Positions 17,065 to 25,848 are shown, counted from the stretch's first letter. The stretch: 64,000 nucleotides of DNA from Pontibacter burrus (GCF_010686685.1 NZ_JAAGWD010000001.1:744001-808000), one strand, 5' to 3'. Notes: generated by a model from the sequence alone, not told the origin. A program made the numbers and translations.

Positions 17065-17072
17065 TATATTTG
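17065..17072 (+). promoter_or_regulatory. -7 box (TATATTTG) of the sigma factor operon
   Basis: Matches TAnnTTTG exactly, 49 bases before the sigma factor ATG. No TTTG is found at the -33 position, so transcription may need an activator or an alternative sigma factor. Confidence 0.55.
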
Positions 17073-17120
17073 CGTACAATACGCCTAGGGGACTTTACTA
17101 AAGGTATAAACTATACTTAG

Positions 17121-17714
17121 ATGAGCGAGCAAACAGGTAAACAATTAAGTAAAGAGGAGAAAGACGCCCGTTTTGAGGCAGAGCTATTGCCTGTGCTGGA
17201 CCCTCTGTACAACTTTGCCTACAGACTCACCTTAGATGAGGATGATGCCAACGACCTGGTGCAGGAAACCTACCTGAAGGCATACCGCTTTTTTGACTAC
17301 TTCGAGCAAGGAACTAATGCCAAAGCATGGCTGTTCCGAATCCTGAAGAACTCCTTCATTAACGAGTTCAGAAAAAAAAGTAAGCAGCCCGCTAAGGTAG
17401 ATTATAGCGAAGTAGAAGGGTACTATAACACCGACGACGTAGAAGGGGATAGTGGCGTGGCCACAACAACCGATATGCGTAGCGAAAGTGTGCAGGACCT
17501 GATCGGGGATGAAGTGGCAAGTGCTTTAAATACACTCCCAGTAGACTTCAGAACAGTAATCATACTTTGTGACCTGGAGGGTTTTACCTACGAGGAAATG
17601 GCCAAAATTCTGGACATTCCTATTGGTACGGTACGATCAAGGCTGCACCGCGCCCGCAACTCTTTAAAAGAAAAACTTGAAAAATACGCCAAAACAATGG
17701 GTTACAACAGTTAG
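17121..17714 (+). CDS. ECF RNA polymerase sigma factor
   Basis: A 197-residue sigma-70 family protein of the extracytoplasmic-function group. Region 2 (about 25-95) has LYNFAYRLTLDEDDANDLVQETYLKAYRFF and AWLFRILKNSFINEFRKK; region 4 (about 135-190) has LPVDFRTVIILCDLEGFTYEEMAKILDIPIGTVRSRLHRAR. A longer acidic linker lies between them. A 93-residue zinc-finger-like anti-sigma gene follows 23 bases later, giving a sigma/anti-sigma pair. This type is widely conserved in Bacteroidota and probably controls an envelope or redox stress set. Its placement before gmk and nadD suggests read-through into those genes. Confidence 0.93.
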   Translation: MSEQTGKQLSKEEKDARFEAELLPVLDPLYNFAYRLTLDEDDANDLVQETYLKAYRFFDYFEQGTNAKAWLFRILKNSFINEFRKKSKQPAKVDYSEVEGYYNTDDVEGDSGVATTTDMRSESVQDLIGDEVASALNTLPVDFRTVIILCDLEGFTYEEMAKILDIPIGTVRSRLHRARNSLKEKLEKYAKTMGYNS

Positions 17715-17737
17715 AAAAATACTTTAGTTGAGTAAAG

Positions 17738-18019
17738 ATGGAATCGAAATTTACAGAAATGTATCAGAAAGAGCCTGCAGAGGAGAATGGGAACGGGTGC
17801 GAACAGGTTATTAACCTGCTTGACCTTATGGTAGACGGAGAGGCATCTGCCGAAGAGCAGCACTTCTTTAATAAACATATTGAAGAGTGCGTAAACTGCT
17901 TCGAAAACCATCAAAAACAAAAACTCCTAAAAGGACTCATTAGTGGCCACCTAAAGCGTGTTATAGTGCCCGAAAGCCTGGCGCAAACTATAAAAGCCAA
18001 AATACAGGAAACCATTTAA
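17738..18019 (+). CDS. Putative anti-sigma factor (zinc-binding, ZAS-like)
   Basis: A 93-residue soluble protein. The core is CEQVINLLDLMVDGEASAEEQHFFNKHIEECVNCFENH (about 21-58), containing the H-x3-C-x2-C zinc-binding pattern of ZAS anti-sigma factors. The RsrA-like arrangement has no membrane helix. It follows the ECF sigma gene by 23 bases, so it most likely binds and holds that sigma factor inactive. Zinc or thiol redox sensing is plausible from the Cys residues but is not shown by sequence alone. Confidence 0.82.
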   Translation: MESKFTEMYQKEPAEENGNGCEQVINLLDLMVDGEASAEEQHFFNKHIEECVNCFENHQKQKLLKGLISGHLKRVIVPESLAQTIKAKIQETI

Positions 18020-18028
18020 ACACCCCTG

Positions 18029-18613
18029 ATGCAAGGAAAGATTATTATCTTCTCGGCCCCATCCGGAGCCGGTAAAACTACCATTGTAAAGCACCTGCTA
18101 AGCGTAAACCCGGAATTAAACTTCTCCATTTCAGCCTGCACCCGCGATAAGCGCGGCCGAACCGAAGAAAACGGAAAAGATTACTACTTCATCACTCCTG
18201 AAGAGTTTAAAACTAAAATCGCAAACGACGAATTTGTTGAATGGGAAGAAGTATATGAGGGTGCTTTTTACGGAACATTAAAATCAGAGATAGAACGTAT
18301 CTGGGCAAGCGGAAAACACGCCATACTGGATGTAGACGTTAAAGGAGGATTAAGCATAAAGCATTTTTACAAAGAAAGAGCGCTAGCCGTTTTTGTTAAG
18401 CCCCCTTCTATCGAAGAACTGGCTAAACGCCTGACTGCACGTAACACCGATTCGGCATCGAGCATCAGCAGCCGGGTTTTTAAAGCCAATTTTGAGATGG
18501 GATTTGAAGACCAGTTTGATGAGGTTATTGTGAATGATAACCTGGAGACTGCCTGCACTAAAGCCGAGAAGCTAGTTAACGATTTCCTGAAGTCAGAACC
18601 GGCTATAGTATGA
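18029..18613 (+). CDS. gmk: Guanylate kinase
   Basis: A 194-residue enzyme that phosphorylates GMP to GDP with ATP. The P-loop SAPSGAGKTT lies at residues 8-17, followed by the GMP-binding region with SACTRDKRGRTEENGKDYYFIT and the lid segment FVEWEEVYEGAFYGT. DVDVKGGLSIK and FVKPPSIEELAKRL complete the family pattern. It starts 9 bases after the anti-sigma gene and overlaps nadD by 4 bases (ATGA), so translation of gmk and nadD is probably coupled. Confidence 0.97.
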   Translation: MQGKIIIFSAPSGAGKTTIVKHLLSVNPELNFSISACTRDKRGRTEENGKDYYFITPEEFKTKIANDEFVEWEEVYEGAFYGTLKSEIERIWASGKHAILDVDVKGGLSIKHFYKERALAVFVKPPSIEELAKRLTARNTDSASSISSRVFKANFEMGFEDQFDEVIVNDNLETACTKAEKLVNDFLKSEPAIV

Positions 18614-19182
18614 AGGTAGGGCTACTGTTTGGTTCTTTTAACCCGATCCATACCGGCCACCTAATACTTGCCAACTATATGGCCACCAACACCGACCTGG
18701 ATACGGTGTGGCTGGTAGTGTCGCCGCAAAATCCGTTTAAACCCAGTAACACGCTGCTGCACGAGTTCGATCGGCTGCATATGGTGTCGTTGGCGATAGC
18801 GGATAATCCAAACCTGGGGGTGTCGAACATCGAGTTCAGTATGCCCAAGCCAAGTTATACGATTGATACACTGACGTACCTGCAGGAAAAGTACCCGAGC
18901 TACGAGTTTGTGCTGATTATGGGTGAAGACAATGTGCCGTTGTTCCCGAAATGGAAGAACTATGAGCGCATACTGGAGTACCACCAGGTATATGTTTACC
19001 CAAGATCTGGCTCCGTTACCGAAGAGCTGGCTACTTACCCGAACATGAAGTTTGTGAAAGCGCCTGTACTGGATATTTCAGCAACTTTTATCAGGCAATG
19101 TATCCGGGAAGAGAAAAGTGTGAAATACATGATGCCCGACGATGTGATCGAGTATATCAAAGTACATAAGCTGTATAGTTAG
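18610..19182 (+). CDS. nadD: Nicotinate-nucleotide adenylyltransferase
   Basis: A 190-residue enzyme that adenylates nicotinate mononucleotide to form deamido-NAD in NAD biosynthesis. The nucleotidyltransferase HxGH motif appears in GSFNPIHTGHL (8-18), and the second signature ISATFIR near residue 157 binds ATP. VSPQNPFKP and the VLIMGEDN region are family-typical. Its ATG overlaps the stop of gmk. A region with three CTATAG motifs and a bidirectional terminator follow. Confidence 0.96.
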   Translation: MKVGLLFGSFNPIHTGHLILANYMATNTDLDTVWLVVSPQNPFKPSNTLLHEFDRLHMVSLAIADNPNLGVSNIEFSMPKPSYTIDTLTYLQEKYPSYEFVLIMGEDNVPLFPKWKNYERILEYHQVYVYPRSGSVTEELATYPNMKFVKAPVLDISATFIRQCIREEKSVKYMMPDDVIEYIKVHKLYS

Positions 19183-19224
19183 CTATTGCTGGTCTCCAGA
19201 ACTTAATACCGTTTTTGTTTATCA

Positions 19225-19278
19225 AACTATAGTTTAGTTTTGAAGTACAGTTCTATAGTTTGGTACTATTAACTATAG
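19225..19278. repeat. Cluster of three CTATAG palindromes
   Basis: An exact AACTATAGTT at 19225-19234 and further CTATAG cores at 19253 and 19273 lie within 54 bases of noncoding sequence between nadD and the shared terminator. Copies are spaced about 20-26 bases apart. There is no open frame, so coding constraint cannot explain them. Confidence 0.7.
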
Positions 19279-19310
19279 AGTTACATTAACTAGAAGCTCA
19301 GACAAAAAAT

Positions 19311-19345
19311 AAGCCCTGCGAACTTACTCGCAGGGCTTCTTTTTT
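19311..19345. terminator. Bidirectional terminator between nadD and frr
   Basis: Perfect 11-bp stem AAGCCCTGCGA / TCGCAGGGCTT with a 6-base loop. T residues follow on the plus strand, and a T-run is also present on the minus strand side (A-run at 19304-19309), so it can end both convergent transcripts. Confidence 0.92.
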
Positions 19346-19370
19346 ATAGTTGAGTTTTGATCCTGAAAGC

Positions 19371-19934
19371 TTAGATCGTCATGATCTCAGCTTCTTTCTT
19401 ACTCAGCAGCTCATCGATCTTCACGATGTAAGCATCTGTCATTTTCTGTACTTTGGCTTCTGCATCGCGTACTGCATCTTCTGAAGTGCCTTCTTTCTGA
19501 AGTTTTCTCAGGGTGTCGTTTACATCTTTACGGATGTTGCGCACTGCAACTTTACCAGACTCTGTCTCACCTTTCACCTGCTTTACCAGTTCGCGGCGGC
19601 GTTCCTCAGTAAGTGCCGGAATATTCAAACGGATAGCATCAGCTTCCTGCTGTGGATTAAGACCAAGATCGCTGTTCTTAATAGCTTTGTTGATCTCGCC
19701 CAACATGTTTTTTTCCCATGGCTTAATCATAAGGGTACGTGCATCCGGAGTGCCAATGTTGGCTACCTGCGAAATGGGTGTTGGTGTGCCGTAGTAATCT
19801 ACTCTCAGGTGCTCTACCATAGCAGGAGATGCTTTACCGGCTCTAATTTTAGTTAGCTCTGCGCCGGTGTGCTGTACAGCCTTTTGCATAGACTCCTCTG
19901 CTTCGCTGAGGTAAAACTGAATTTCTTCCGTCAT
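19371..19934 (-). CDS. frr: Ribosome recycling factor
   Basis: A 187-residue protein that, with EF-G, splits post-termination ribosomes. The sequence matches the family along its whole length: KIRAGKASPAMVEHLRVDYYGTPTP, the IKPWEKNMLGEI segment, LTEERRRELVK and VRNIRKDVND. It follows pyrH by 90 bases on the minus strand, the classic pyrH-frr order, and ends at the terminator shared with nadD. Confidence 0.97.
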   Translation of the reverse strand: MTEEIQFYLSEAEESMQKAVQHTGAELTKIRAGKASPAMVEHLRVDYYGTPTPISQVANIGTPDARTLMIKPWEKNMLGEINKAIKNSDLGLNPQQEADAIRLNIPALTEERRRELVKQVKGETESGKVAVRNIRKDVNDTLRKLQKEGTSEDAVRDAEAKVQKMTDAYIVKIDELLSKKEAEIMTI

Positions 19935-20024
19935 ATCAATTGTAGCTTAAGATTCTTAGTTAAACTATAAGTATACTTTGAGGTTACAAAATTATTAATT
20001 CCTGTATATTAGCTGCAGAAGCAA

Positions 20025-20744
20025 TTATGCTCCTTCAGTCATGGTTACAAGTGTGCCCACTTTATCGCCGCTAACTACGCGCTTCAGGTTGCCTGGTTTG
20101 TTCATATCAAAAACAATGATCGGCAGGTCATTTTCCTTGCATAGTGTAAAGGCGGTCATGTCCATTACGTTCAGGCCTTTTTCAAACACATCGCGGAAAG
20201 AGATGTCTGAATAGAATATGGCGTTCGGATCTTTCTCCGGGTCAGCAGAGTAGATACCATCTACGCGAGTGCCTTTCAGTACCACATCTGCCTCAATTTC
20301 GATGGCGCGCAAGCTGGCTGCTGAATCTGTAGTGAAATAAGGGTTACCGGTACCAGCACCAAAAATAACCACACGGCCTTTTTCCAAGTGACGCACTGCA
20401 CGGCGGCGAATGTAAGGTTCACACACCTGCTGAATGTTGATGCCTGATAATAAACGGGTGTAAACGCCTAATTTCTCAAGCGCACTCTGCAGGGCCATAC
20501 TATTGATTACTGTTGCCAGCATGCCCATGTAATCTCCCTGCACACGGTCTAAGCCTACTTCTTCGGCCTGTACACCTCTAAAGATGTTGCCACCGCCAAT
20601 TACTACTGCTACCTCTACACCAAGCGCTGCCACTTCCTTTATCTCCTGCGCATACTGCATCAATCTTTCCGAGTCAATGCCGTACTGCTGATCGCCCATT
20701 AGTGCTTCACCGCTTAGTTTTAATAAAATTCGTTTATACTTCAC
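20025..20744 (-). CDS. pyrH: UMP kinase
   Basis: A 239-residue bacterial UMP kinase of the amino-acid-kinase fold, making UDP from UMP. It starts [15 protein letters not shown], with [11 protein letters not shown] as the nucleotide-binding glycine loop, [39 protein letters not shown] for UMP binding, and a C-terminal GTLVT. The biotin carrier gene lies 80 bases upstream and frr 90 bases downstream on the same strand. A CTATAG at 20748 lies just before its start. Confidence 0.97.
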   Translation of the reverse strand: MKYKRILLKLSGEALMGDQQYGIDSERLMQYAQEIKEVAALGVEVAVVIGGGNIFRGVQAEEVGLDRVQGDYMGMLATVINSMALQSALEKLGVYTRLLSGINIQQVCEPYIRRRAVRHLEKGRVVIFGAGTGNPYFTTDSAASLRAIEIEADVVLKGTRVDGIYSADPEKDPNAIFYSDISFRDVFEKGLNVMDMTAFTLCKENDLPIIVFDMNKPGNLKRVVSGDKVGTLVTMTEGA

Positions 20745-20824
20745 GATCTATAGTTATGTAGTTTACAGATACTTTATCCTTGATTCGGGCGGCAAAGGGC
20801 TGCCCTGCTGGCAACACCAAAAAA

Positions 20825-21322
20825 CTAAAATAGGATCAAAACCTGGTTTTTCTCCACGTTCTGTTTTACTGCTACCTTTATCTCTTTTACCACTCCATCT
20901 CCCGGCGACTTCAAAATGTTCTCCATCTTCATCGCTTCCAGGATCATGATCGGGTCGCCTTTCTTTACTTCCTGCCCTGGCTGTACCTTAATATCAAGTA
21001 TAAGACCAGGCATAGGAGCCTTTACGTCATTTACTTTCTGGGTATTTGCATTGCTCATGCCCAGTTTATCAAGTAACAGGTCGAACTGGTCCTTAACACT
21101 TACCGTATGGGTAGTTCCGTTAATCTTAAACGTGAAGGTTTTTGCCTGATAGTCGGCCTGCACCAGTTCAGCTGTGTAAGACTTATAGTTATGGATGATG
21201 TGGTAGGTGTTATTCCCTAAAGGAGCGATGTCCCAGTTTAAAGGAGTATTGTTGAGAAGTATAGCATCTTTTTGTATGTCAACCTGCCATGTTTTGTCGT
21301 TAGCGGTTTTTACCTGCAGCAT
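20825..21322 (-). CDS. Biotin/lipoyl carrier protein (acyl-CoA or pyruvate carboxylase carrier type)
   Basis: A 165-residue protein with a C-terminal biotinyl domain (about 95-165). The EAMKMEN motif places the biotinylated lysine at residue 132, and VKAPMPGLILDIKV and a C-terminal QVLILF are typical. The N-terminal 90 residues resemble the carrier domain extension of biotin carrier subunits of acyl-CoA or decarboxylase complexes, rather than the Pro/Ala-linker AccB type. The partner carboxylase is not in the window. It may be co-transcribed with pyrH, 80 bases downstream. Confidence 0.88.
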   Translation of the reverse strand: MLQVKTANDKTWQVDIQKDAILLNNTPLNWDIAPLGNNTYHIIHNYKSYTAELVQADYQAKTFTFKINGTTHTVSVKDQFDLLLDKLGMSNANTQKVNDVKAPMPGLILDIKVQPGQEVKKGDPIMILEAMKMENILKSPGDGVVKEIKVAVKQNVEKNQVLILF

Positions 21323-21407
21323 CTCTTATTTCTGGTTTTGGAGCCTAAAGATAGTTGAATTCTCAGAGTAATTTTAGAAATTGAAGTCAAAATTAATATA
21401 ACCTACC

Positions 21408-23966
21408 ATGAAACATCGGTTTCTGAGTATAGTTGGTCTTGCAACGGCAATGGCATTTGCAAGCGGCTGTGCCACAAACAAAGAAGCAACTTCCGCCTCA
21501 AAATCTTCAGATAAATCTACTTCTGCTACTACCGCTGCCCAAACCGATGTCCCGGTGTGGGCGCCAAAGAAGCATGCCTTCAACCCATCGCGCACACGGC
21601 ATCACGACCTGCTGCATACTACACTCAGAGTAAGCTTTGACTGGCAGAAGCAGCACTTACATGGCCTGGCCGAGCTAACCTTAAAGCCCTACTTCTACCC
21701 GCAGAACACATTGGTGTTAGATGCGAAAGGGTTTGACATACACAGCATAAACCTGATGAAGGGGCTGGATGGCACGCCGCTGAAGTATAGTTATGATGGC
21801 CAGAAGCTAACGATCGAGCTAGGTCGTACTTTTACCCGCGATGAGAAATATATTATAGAGATAGACTATACGGCTAAACCAAATGAGCTGGCTTCCGGTG
21901 GCAGCGATGCCATTACCGAAGATAAGGGGTTGTACTTTATAAATCCGCTGGGTGAGGATCCTAATAAACCACGCCAGATTTGGACGCAAGGAGAAACTGA
22001 AGCCAGTTCTGCCTGGTTCCCAACTATAGATGCGCCTAATGAGCGCATGACACAGGATATTTATATTACTGTAGACAAAAACTTTACGACGCTCTCGAAC
22101 GGAACTTTTGTGTACTCACGCCAGAATGCTGACGGTACCAAAACAGATTACTGGAAGCAGGAGCTGCCACATGCCCCTTACCTGGCCATGATGGCAATAG
22201 GAGAATACGCCGTAGTTAAAGATAAATGGCGCAATATTGAGCTTACCTACTATGTAGAGCCGGAATATAAAAATACAGCCAGGAAAATATTCGGCCATAC
22301 GCCGGAGATGATGGAGTTCTTTACCAAAAAGCTGGGGGTAGATTATCCGTGGGCAAAGTATGCTCAGGTAGTTGTGCGTGACTTTGTGTCCGGCGCAATG
22401 GAAAACACGTCAGCTTCTACTTTCATGGAAGATCTGCAGCTAAATGAACGTGAACTGCTGGACAAACACTGGGATGGTATAATTGCGCATGAACTCTTTC
22501 ATCAGTGGTTCGGAAACTTAGTTACTACAGAGTCGTGGGCCAACCTGCCACTAAACGAAGCCTTCGCCAACTATAGCGAGTATCTCTGGACAGAACATAA
22601 ATACGGGCCTGATGAGGCCGCTTATGCCCACCTGGATGAGATGAGCCAATACCTGGACGAGGCCGAGACCAAGCGTGAACCACTTATCCGGTACCAGTAT
22701 GCCGATAAAGAAGATATGTTCGACAGCCATTCATATGCCAAAGGGGGGCGTGTGCTGCACATGTTGCGCAAGCTGGTAGGCGATGATGCTTTCTTTGCTT
22801 CACTTAATCAGTATCTCACTAAAAACAAGTTTACTGATGTAGAGATAGCGGAACTTCGAATGGCTTTTGAAGATGTAACCGGTCAGGACCTGATGTGGTT
22901 CTTTGATCAGTGGTTTATGAAACCAGGACACCCGGAACTACAAGTGAGCCATAGTTACCAGAATGGGCAATTGCAACTTAATGTGCAGCAGCTACAGGAT
23001 ACAACCTACATGCCGATATACCGCTTACCAGTCACCATTTCAGTATGGGTTAATGACAAAAAAACAGACTATCCTATAGAGGTCACAAAGTCACTACAAT
23101 CTTTTACATTCCCTGTTAATGCTAAGCCACAATTGGTACTGTTTGATGGAGAGAAGCAACTGTTAGCTGTAGTTGATCATAAGAAGGCTCAGGAAGAGCT
23201 GAAGTACCAATTCTATCACAGCAAGCAACTTATACCTGAGTACGAAGCATTAAATGTGTTCACTCAAAATCCGAAAGAGAACCTCACGCTTTTACAGGAT
23301 GCTCTGAAAAACGATTTCTGGTTTATTAGAAGCATGGCACTTAATGCTATGTCGGATATGAAAGACGCGCAGCCTAGCCTTGTTAACCAAGTGCAACAGT
23401 TAGCAAAACAGGACAAAAAAGGAACTGTTAGAGCGGATGCTGTATTAGTGCTTGCAGGTTGGGGAGGTGAAAAATATAAAAGTATATACGAAGCAGCATT
23501 GAATGACAGCTCTTACCAGGTGGCAGCTGCAGGTATTATTGCCTATGCAGCATCGGGAGCAGAAGATGCCATGCAAAAGCTTAAGAGATTCGAGAAAGAA
23601 AAGAATGAAGAAATCGTTATTGCCCTATCATCTATCTATGCCATGCAGGGTGGGCCGGAGAAGTACGATTGGTTTATGCAGAAGCTAAAGCAGAGCAGAG
23701 GTAGCGGACTTTACTATTTATTACAAAGTTTTAGCGCTTACCTTGCCACTAACAGCGAGAGTAATACTCCGGAAACTATAGATGTTTTAGCTGATATTGC
23801 AGCCAACCACAACCTCTATTATGTCCGAATGGCAGCATTTCAGGGGCTAATGGTGATGTCTGACCAGCCTGGTGTAGAAGAAAAGTTGCAGAAAATTAGT
23901 GCCAATGAGAAAGATAAACGCCTGACAGACATGTATAAACAGGCTTTACAGCAAAACGGCAACTAA
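21408..23966 (+). CDS. M1 family metallopeptidase (aminopeptidase), lipoprotein
   Basis: An 852-residue secreted peptidase. The N-terminus has a signal helix and the lipobox ASGC with Cys21, so it is likely anchored in the outer membrane. The M1 substrate motif appears as GAMEN, the zinc site as HELFH (about 361-365) with the third ligand Glu in NEAFANY about 19 residues on, and the downstream SYAKGG is also family-typical. Residues about 640-852 look like helical HEAT-type repeats. It cleaves N-terminal residues from peptides, probably for peptide nutrition. It is monocistronic; CTATAG occurs in it at 22024, 22571, 23074 and 23776. Confidence 0.93.
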   Translation: MKHRFLSIVGLATAMAFASGCATNKEATSASKSSDKSTSATTAAQTDVPVWAPKKHAFNPSRTRHHDLLHTTLRVSFDWQKQHLHGLAELTLKPYFYPQNTLVLDAKGFDIHSINLMKGLDGTPLKYSYDGQKLTIELGRTFTRDEKYIIEIDYTAKPNELASGGSDAITEDKGLYFINPLGEDPNKPRQIWTQGETEASSAWFPTIDAPNERMTQDIYITVDKNFTTLSNGTFVYSRQNADGTKTDYWKQELPHAPYLAMMAIGEYAVVKDKWRNIELTYYVEPEYKNTARKIFGHTPEMMEFFTKKLGVDYPWAKYAQVVVRDFVSGAMENTSASTFMEDLQLNERELLDKHWDGIIAHELFHQWFGNLVTTESWANLPLNEAFANYSEYLWTEHKYGPDEAAYAHLDEMSQYLDEAETKREPLIRYQYADKEDMFDSHSYAKGGRVLHMLRKLVGDDAFFASLNQYLTKNKFTDVEIAELRMAFEDVTGQDLMWFFDQWFMKPGHPELQVSHSYQNGQLQLNVQQLQDTTYMPIYRLPVTISVWVNDKKTDYPIEVTKSLQSFTFPVNAKPQLVLFDGEKQLLAVVDHKKAQEELKYQFYHSKQLIPEYEALNVFTQNPKENLTLLQDALKNDFWFIRSMALNAMSDMKDAQPSLVNQVQQLAKQDKKGTVRADAVLVLAGWGGEKYKSIYEAALNDSSYQVAAAGIIAYAASGAEDAMQKLKRFEKEKNEEIVIALSSIYAMQGGPEKYDWFMQKLKQSRGSGLYYLLQSFSAYLATNSESNTPETIDVLADIAANHNLYYVRMAAFQGLMVMSDQPGVEEKLQKISANEKDKRLTDMYKQALQQNGN

Positions 23967-23993
23967 TTTTTTTGAATATTTTTTAATCGAATA

Positions 23994-24024
23994 TTTGACT
24001 ATAACTAAAAAGCGCTTAATTTTG
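23994..24024 (+). promoter_or_regulatory. Promoter of the tRNA-tuf operon
   Basis: TTTG (23994-23997), 19 bases, then TAATTTTG (24017-24024), an exact match to the Bacteroidota -33/-7 arrangement. tRNA-Tyr begins about 70 bases downstream. No other promoter is seen up to tuf. Confidence 0.88.
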
Positions 24025-24095
24025 CATCTCCTTAGAACGAACAGCGCATTTGGTGCTGATATTCTGAAGGGTAAAGCTGATTAAATTTAGCGTTT

Positions 24096-24179
24096 GGGGA
24101 GATTCCAGAGCGGCCAAATGGGACGGACTGTAACTCCGTTGTTGTAATGACTTCGCAGGTTCGAATCCTGCTCTCCCCA
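24096..24179 (+). tRNA. tRNA-Tyr (anticodon GUA)
   Basis: An 84-base class II tRNA with a long variable arm. Acceptor arm GGGGAGA pairs with TCTCCCC, anticodon stem ACGGA/TCCGT surrounds the loop CTGTAAC with anticodon GTA, and the T-loop reads GTTCGAATC. CCA is not encoded. First gene of the tRNA-tuf transcript. Confidence 0.95.
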
Positions 24180-24188
24180 CGATAGACT

Positions 24189-24230
24189 CCAGGTTTTAAA
24201 CGAATTGAAATGAGTTCGTTTAAAACCTGG
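24189..24230. other. Perfect 16-bp hairpin between tRNA-Tyr and tRNA-Gly
   Basis: CCAGGTTTTAAACGAA (24189-24204) pairs perfectly with 24215-24230 around a 10-base loop. There is no T-tract, so it should not terminate; it is more likely an RNA-processing signal or a spacer structure between the two tRNAs. Part of the arm (TTTAAACGAA) recurs after tRNA-Gly near 24330. Confidence 0.7.
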
Positions 24231-24245
24231 GTTTCAAGATTAAAA

Positions 24246-24318
24246 GCGGGAGTAGCTCAGTTGGTAGAGCGATAGCCTTCCAAGCTATAGGCCGCGAGTT
24301 CGACCCTCGTCTCCCGCT
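24246..24318 (+). tRNA. tRNA-Gly (anticodon UCC)
   Basis: 73 bases: acceptor GCGGGAG/CTCCCGC, anticodon stem ATAGC/GCTAT around the loop CTTCCAA (anticodon TCC), T-loop GTTCGACCC. CCA is not encoded. Second in the tRNA-tuf transcript. Confidence 0.95.
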
Positions 24319-24414
24319 CATTAGAGCAGATTTAAACGAACTGGTTTTGCAGGAAGGAATTTCATGTATATGGATTTCCTTTTTAGTATAAACAAAGTTT
24401 TAGTAAAGCTAAAA

Positions 24415-24486
24415 GCCGACGTAGCTCAGGGGTAGAGTACTTCCTTGGTAAGGAAGGGGTCGTGGGTTCAATTCCCATCGTTGGCT
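24415..24486 (+). tRNA. tRNA-Thr (anticodon GGU)
   Basis: 72 bases: acceptor GCCGACG/CGTTGGC with one G-U pair, anticodon stem CTTCC/GGAAG around TTGGTAA (anticodon GGT), T-loop GTTCAATTC. It lies 67 bases before tuf with no promoter or terminator between them. Confidence 0.95.
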
Positions 24487-24553
24487 CTAAGTCTGTTCGT
24501 GTAAAGAGCACAACTTAAACTTAAACGTTTTAACCTTAATTTTATATCATACA

Positions 24554-25741
24554 ATGGCTAAAGAAACATTTGACCGTTCCAAACCGCACGTAAACATCGG
24601 TACAATCGGTCACGTTGACCACGGCAAAACAACTTTGACTGCTGCCATTACAACTGTATTGGCTAACAAAGGTCTTGCTACTCTCCGCGACTTCTCTTCT
24701 ATTGATAACGCTCCTGAAGAAAAAGAAAGAGGTATTACTATCAATACTTCTCACGTAGAGTACGCTACTGCAAACCGTCACTATGCTCACGTTGACTGCC
24801 CAGGTCACGCTGACTACGTGAAAAACATGGTTACTGGTGCTGCTCAGATGGACGGTGCTATCCTTGTGGTTGCTGCTACTGATGGTCCGATGCCACAAAC
24901 TCGTGAGCACATCCTTCTTGCTCGTCAGGTAGGTGTACCTCAGCTTGTAGTGTTCATGAACAAAGTGGACATGGTGGATGATCCAGAGCTTCTTGAGCTT
25001 GTTGAAATGGAAATCCGTGAGCTTCTTTCTTTCTACGATTTCGATGGCGATAACATTCCAGTAATCCAGGGTTCTGCTTTAGGTGGTCTGAATGGCGATG
25101 CGAAATGGGTGAAAACTATTGAAGATCTGATGGAAGCAGTTGATAACTGGATTCCAATCCCAACTCGTCTGGTTGATCTTCCATTCCTGATGCCAGTTGA
25201 GGACGTATTCTCAATTACTGGTCGTGGTACTGTTGCTACTGGCCGTATTGAGCGTGGTGTAATTAACTCAGGTGATCCAGTTGAGATCCTTGGTATGGGT
25301 GCTGAGAACATGAAGTCTACCGTTACTGGTGTTGAAATGTTCCGTAAGATCCTTGACAGAGGTGAAGCTGGTGACAACGTAGGTCTGTTACTGCGTGGTA
25401 TTGAGAAAACTGATATCCGTCGTGGTATGGTTATCTGTAAGCCAGGTTCAGTGAAGCCTCACATGGAGTTCAAAGCTGAGGTTTACGTTCTTTCTAAAGA
25501 AGAAGGTGGACGTCACACTCCATTCTTTAACAAGTACCGTCCACAGTTCTACTTCAGAACAACAGACGTTACAGGTGAGATCGTTCTTCCTGAAGGTGTA
25601 GAAATGGTTATGCCAGGTGATAACATCACAATTACTGTGAAGTTGATCAACAAAGTAGCCATGGAAAAAGGTCTGCGTTTCGCTATCCGTGAGGGTGGTA
25701 GAACAGTAGGTGCCGGTCAGGTAACTGAAATCCTTGACTAA
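24554..25741 (+). CDS. tuf: Elongation factor Tu
   Basis: A 395-residue translational GTPase that brings aminoacyl-tRNA to the ribosome. The GTP motifs are visible: GHVDHGKT (19-26), the ERGITI switch I region, DCPGH, NKVD near residue 137, and domains 2 and 3 with [13 protein letters not shown] and the C-terminal [15 protein letters not shown]. Codon choice is strongly biased, as expected for a very highly expressed gene. It lies downstream of three tRNA genes on one transcript, an arrangement long known in other bacteria, and has its own terminator. No second copy is in the window. Confidence 0.99.
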   Translation: MAKETFDRSKPHVNIGTIGHVDHGKTTLTAAITTVLANKGLATLRDFSSIDNAPEEKERGITINTSHVEYATANRHYAHVDCPGHADYVKNMVTGAAQMDGAILVVAATDGPMPQTREHILLARQVGVPQLVVFMNKVDMVDDPELLELVEMEIRELLSFYDFDGDNIPVIQGSALGGLNGDAKWVKTIEDLMEAVDNWIPIPTRLVDLPFLMPVEDVFSITGRGTVATGRIERGVINSGDPVEILGMGAENMKSTVTGVEMFRKILDRGEAGDNVGLLLRGIEKTDIRRGMVICKPGSVKPHMEFKAEVYVLSKEEGGRHTPFFNKYRPQFYFRTTDVTGEIVLPEGVEMVMPGDNITITVKLINKVAMEKGLRFAIREGGRTVGAGQVTEILD

Positions 25742-25755
25742 ATATAATAAAGCAG

Positions 25756-25793
25756 CCCGTTTCCAATAAAAAATTGGGAACGGGTTTGTTTTT
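25756..25793 (+). terminator. Terminator of tuf
   Basis: Stem CCCGTTTCCAAT / ATTGGGAACGGG (12 bp with one G-U pair) followed by TTTGTTTTT. Its T-tract contains the -33 TTTG of the next promoter, so terminator and promoter overlap. Confidence 0.9.
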
Positions 25794-25815
25794 AAGAAAC
25801 AAATAAATAAATTTG
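25785..25815 (+). promoter_or_regulatory. Promoter of tRNA-Trp-secE-nusG-rpl-rpoBC
   Basis: TTTG (25785-25788), 19 bases, TAAATTTG (25808-25815): an exact consensus promoter. tRNA-Trp starts 33 bases downstream. It appears to drive the long transcript to rpoC. Confidence 0.9.
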
Positions 25816-25848
25816 CACTCCATTTCGCTAAATGGCGTGCATTTTTTT

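Noticed and set aside
24487..24553. A separate promoter for tuf
   Set aside because: No TAnnTTTG is present between tRNA-Thr and tuf, so tuf most likely depends on the promoter before tRNA-Tyr.
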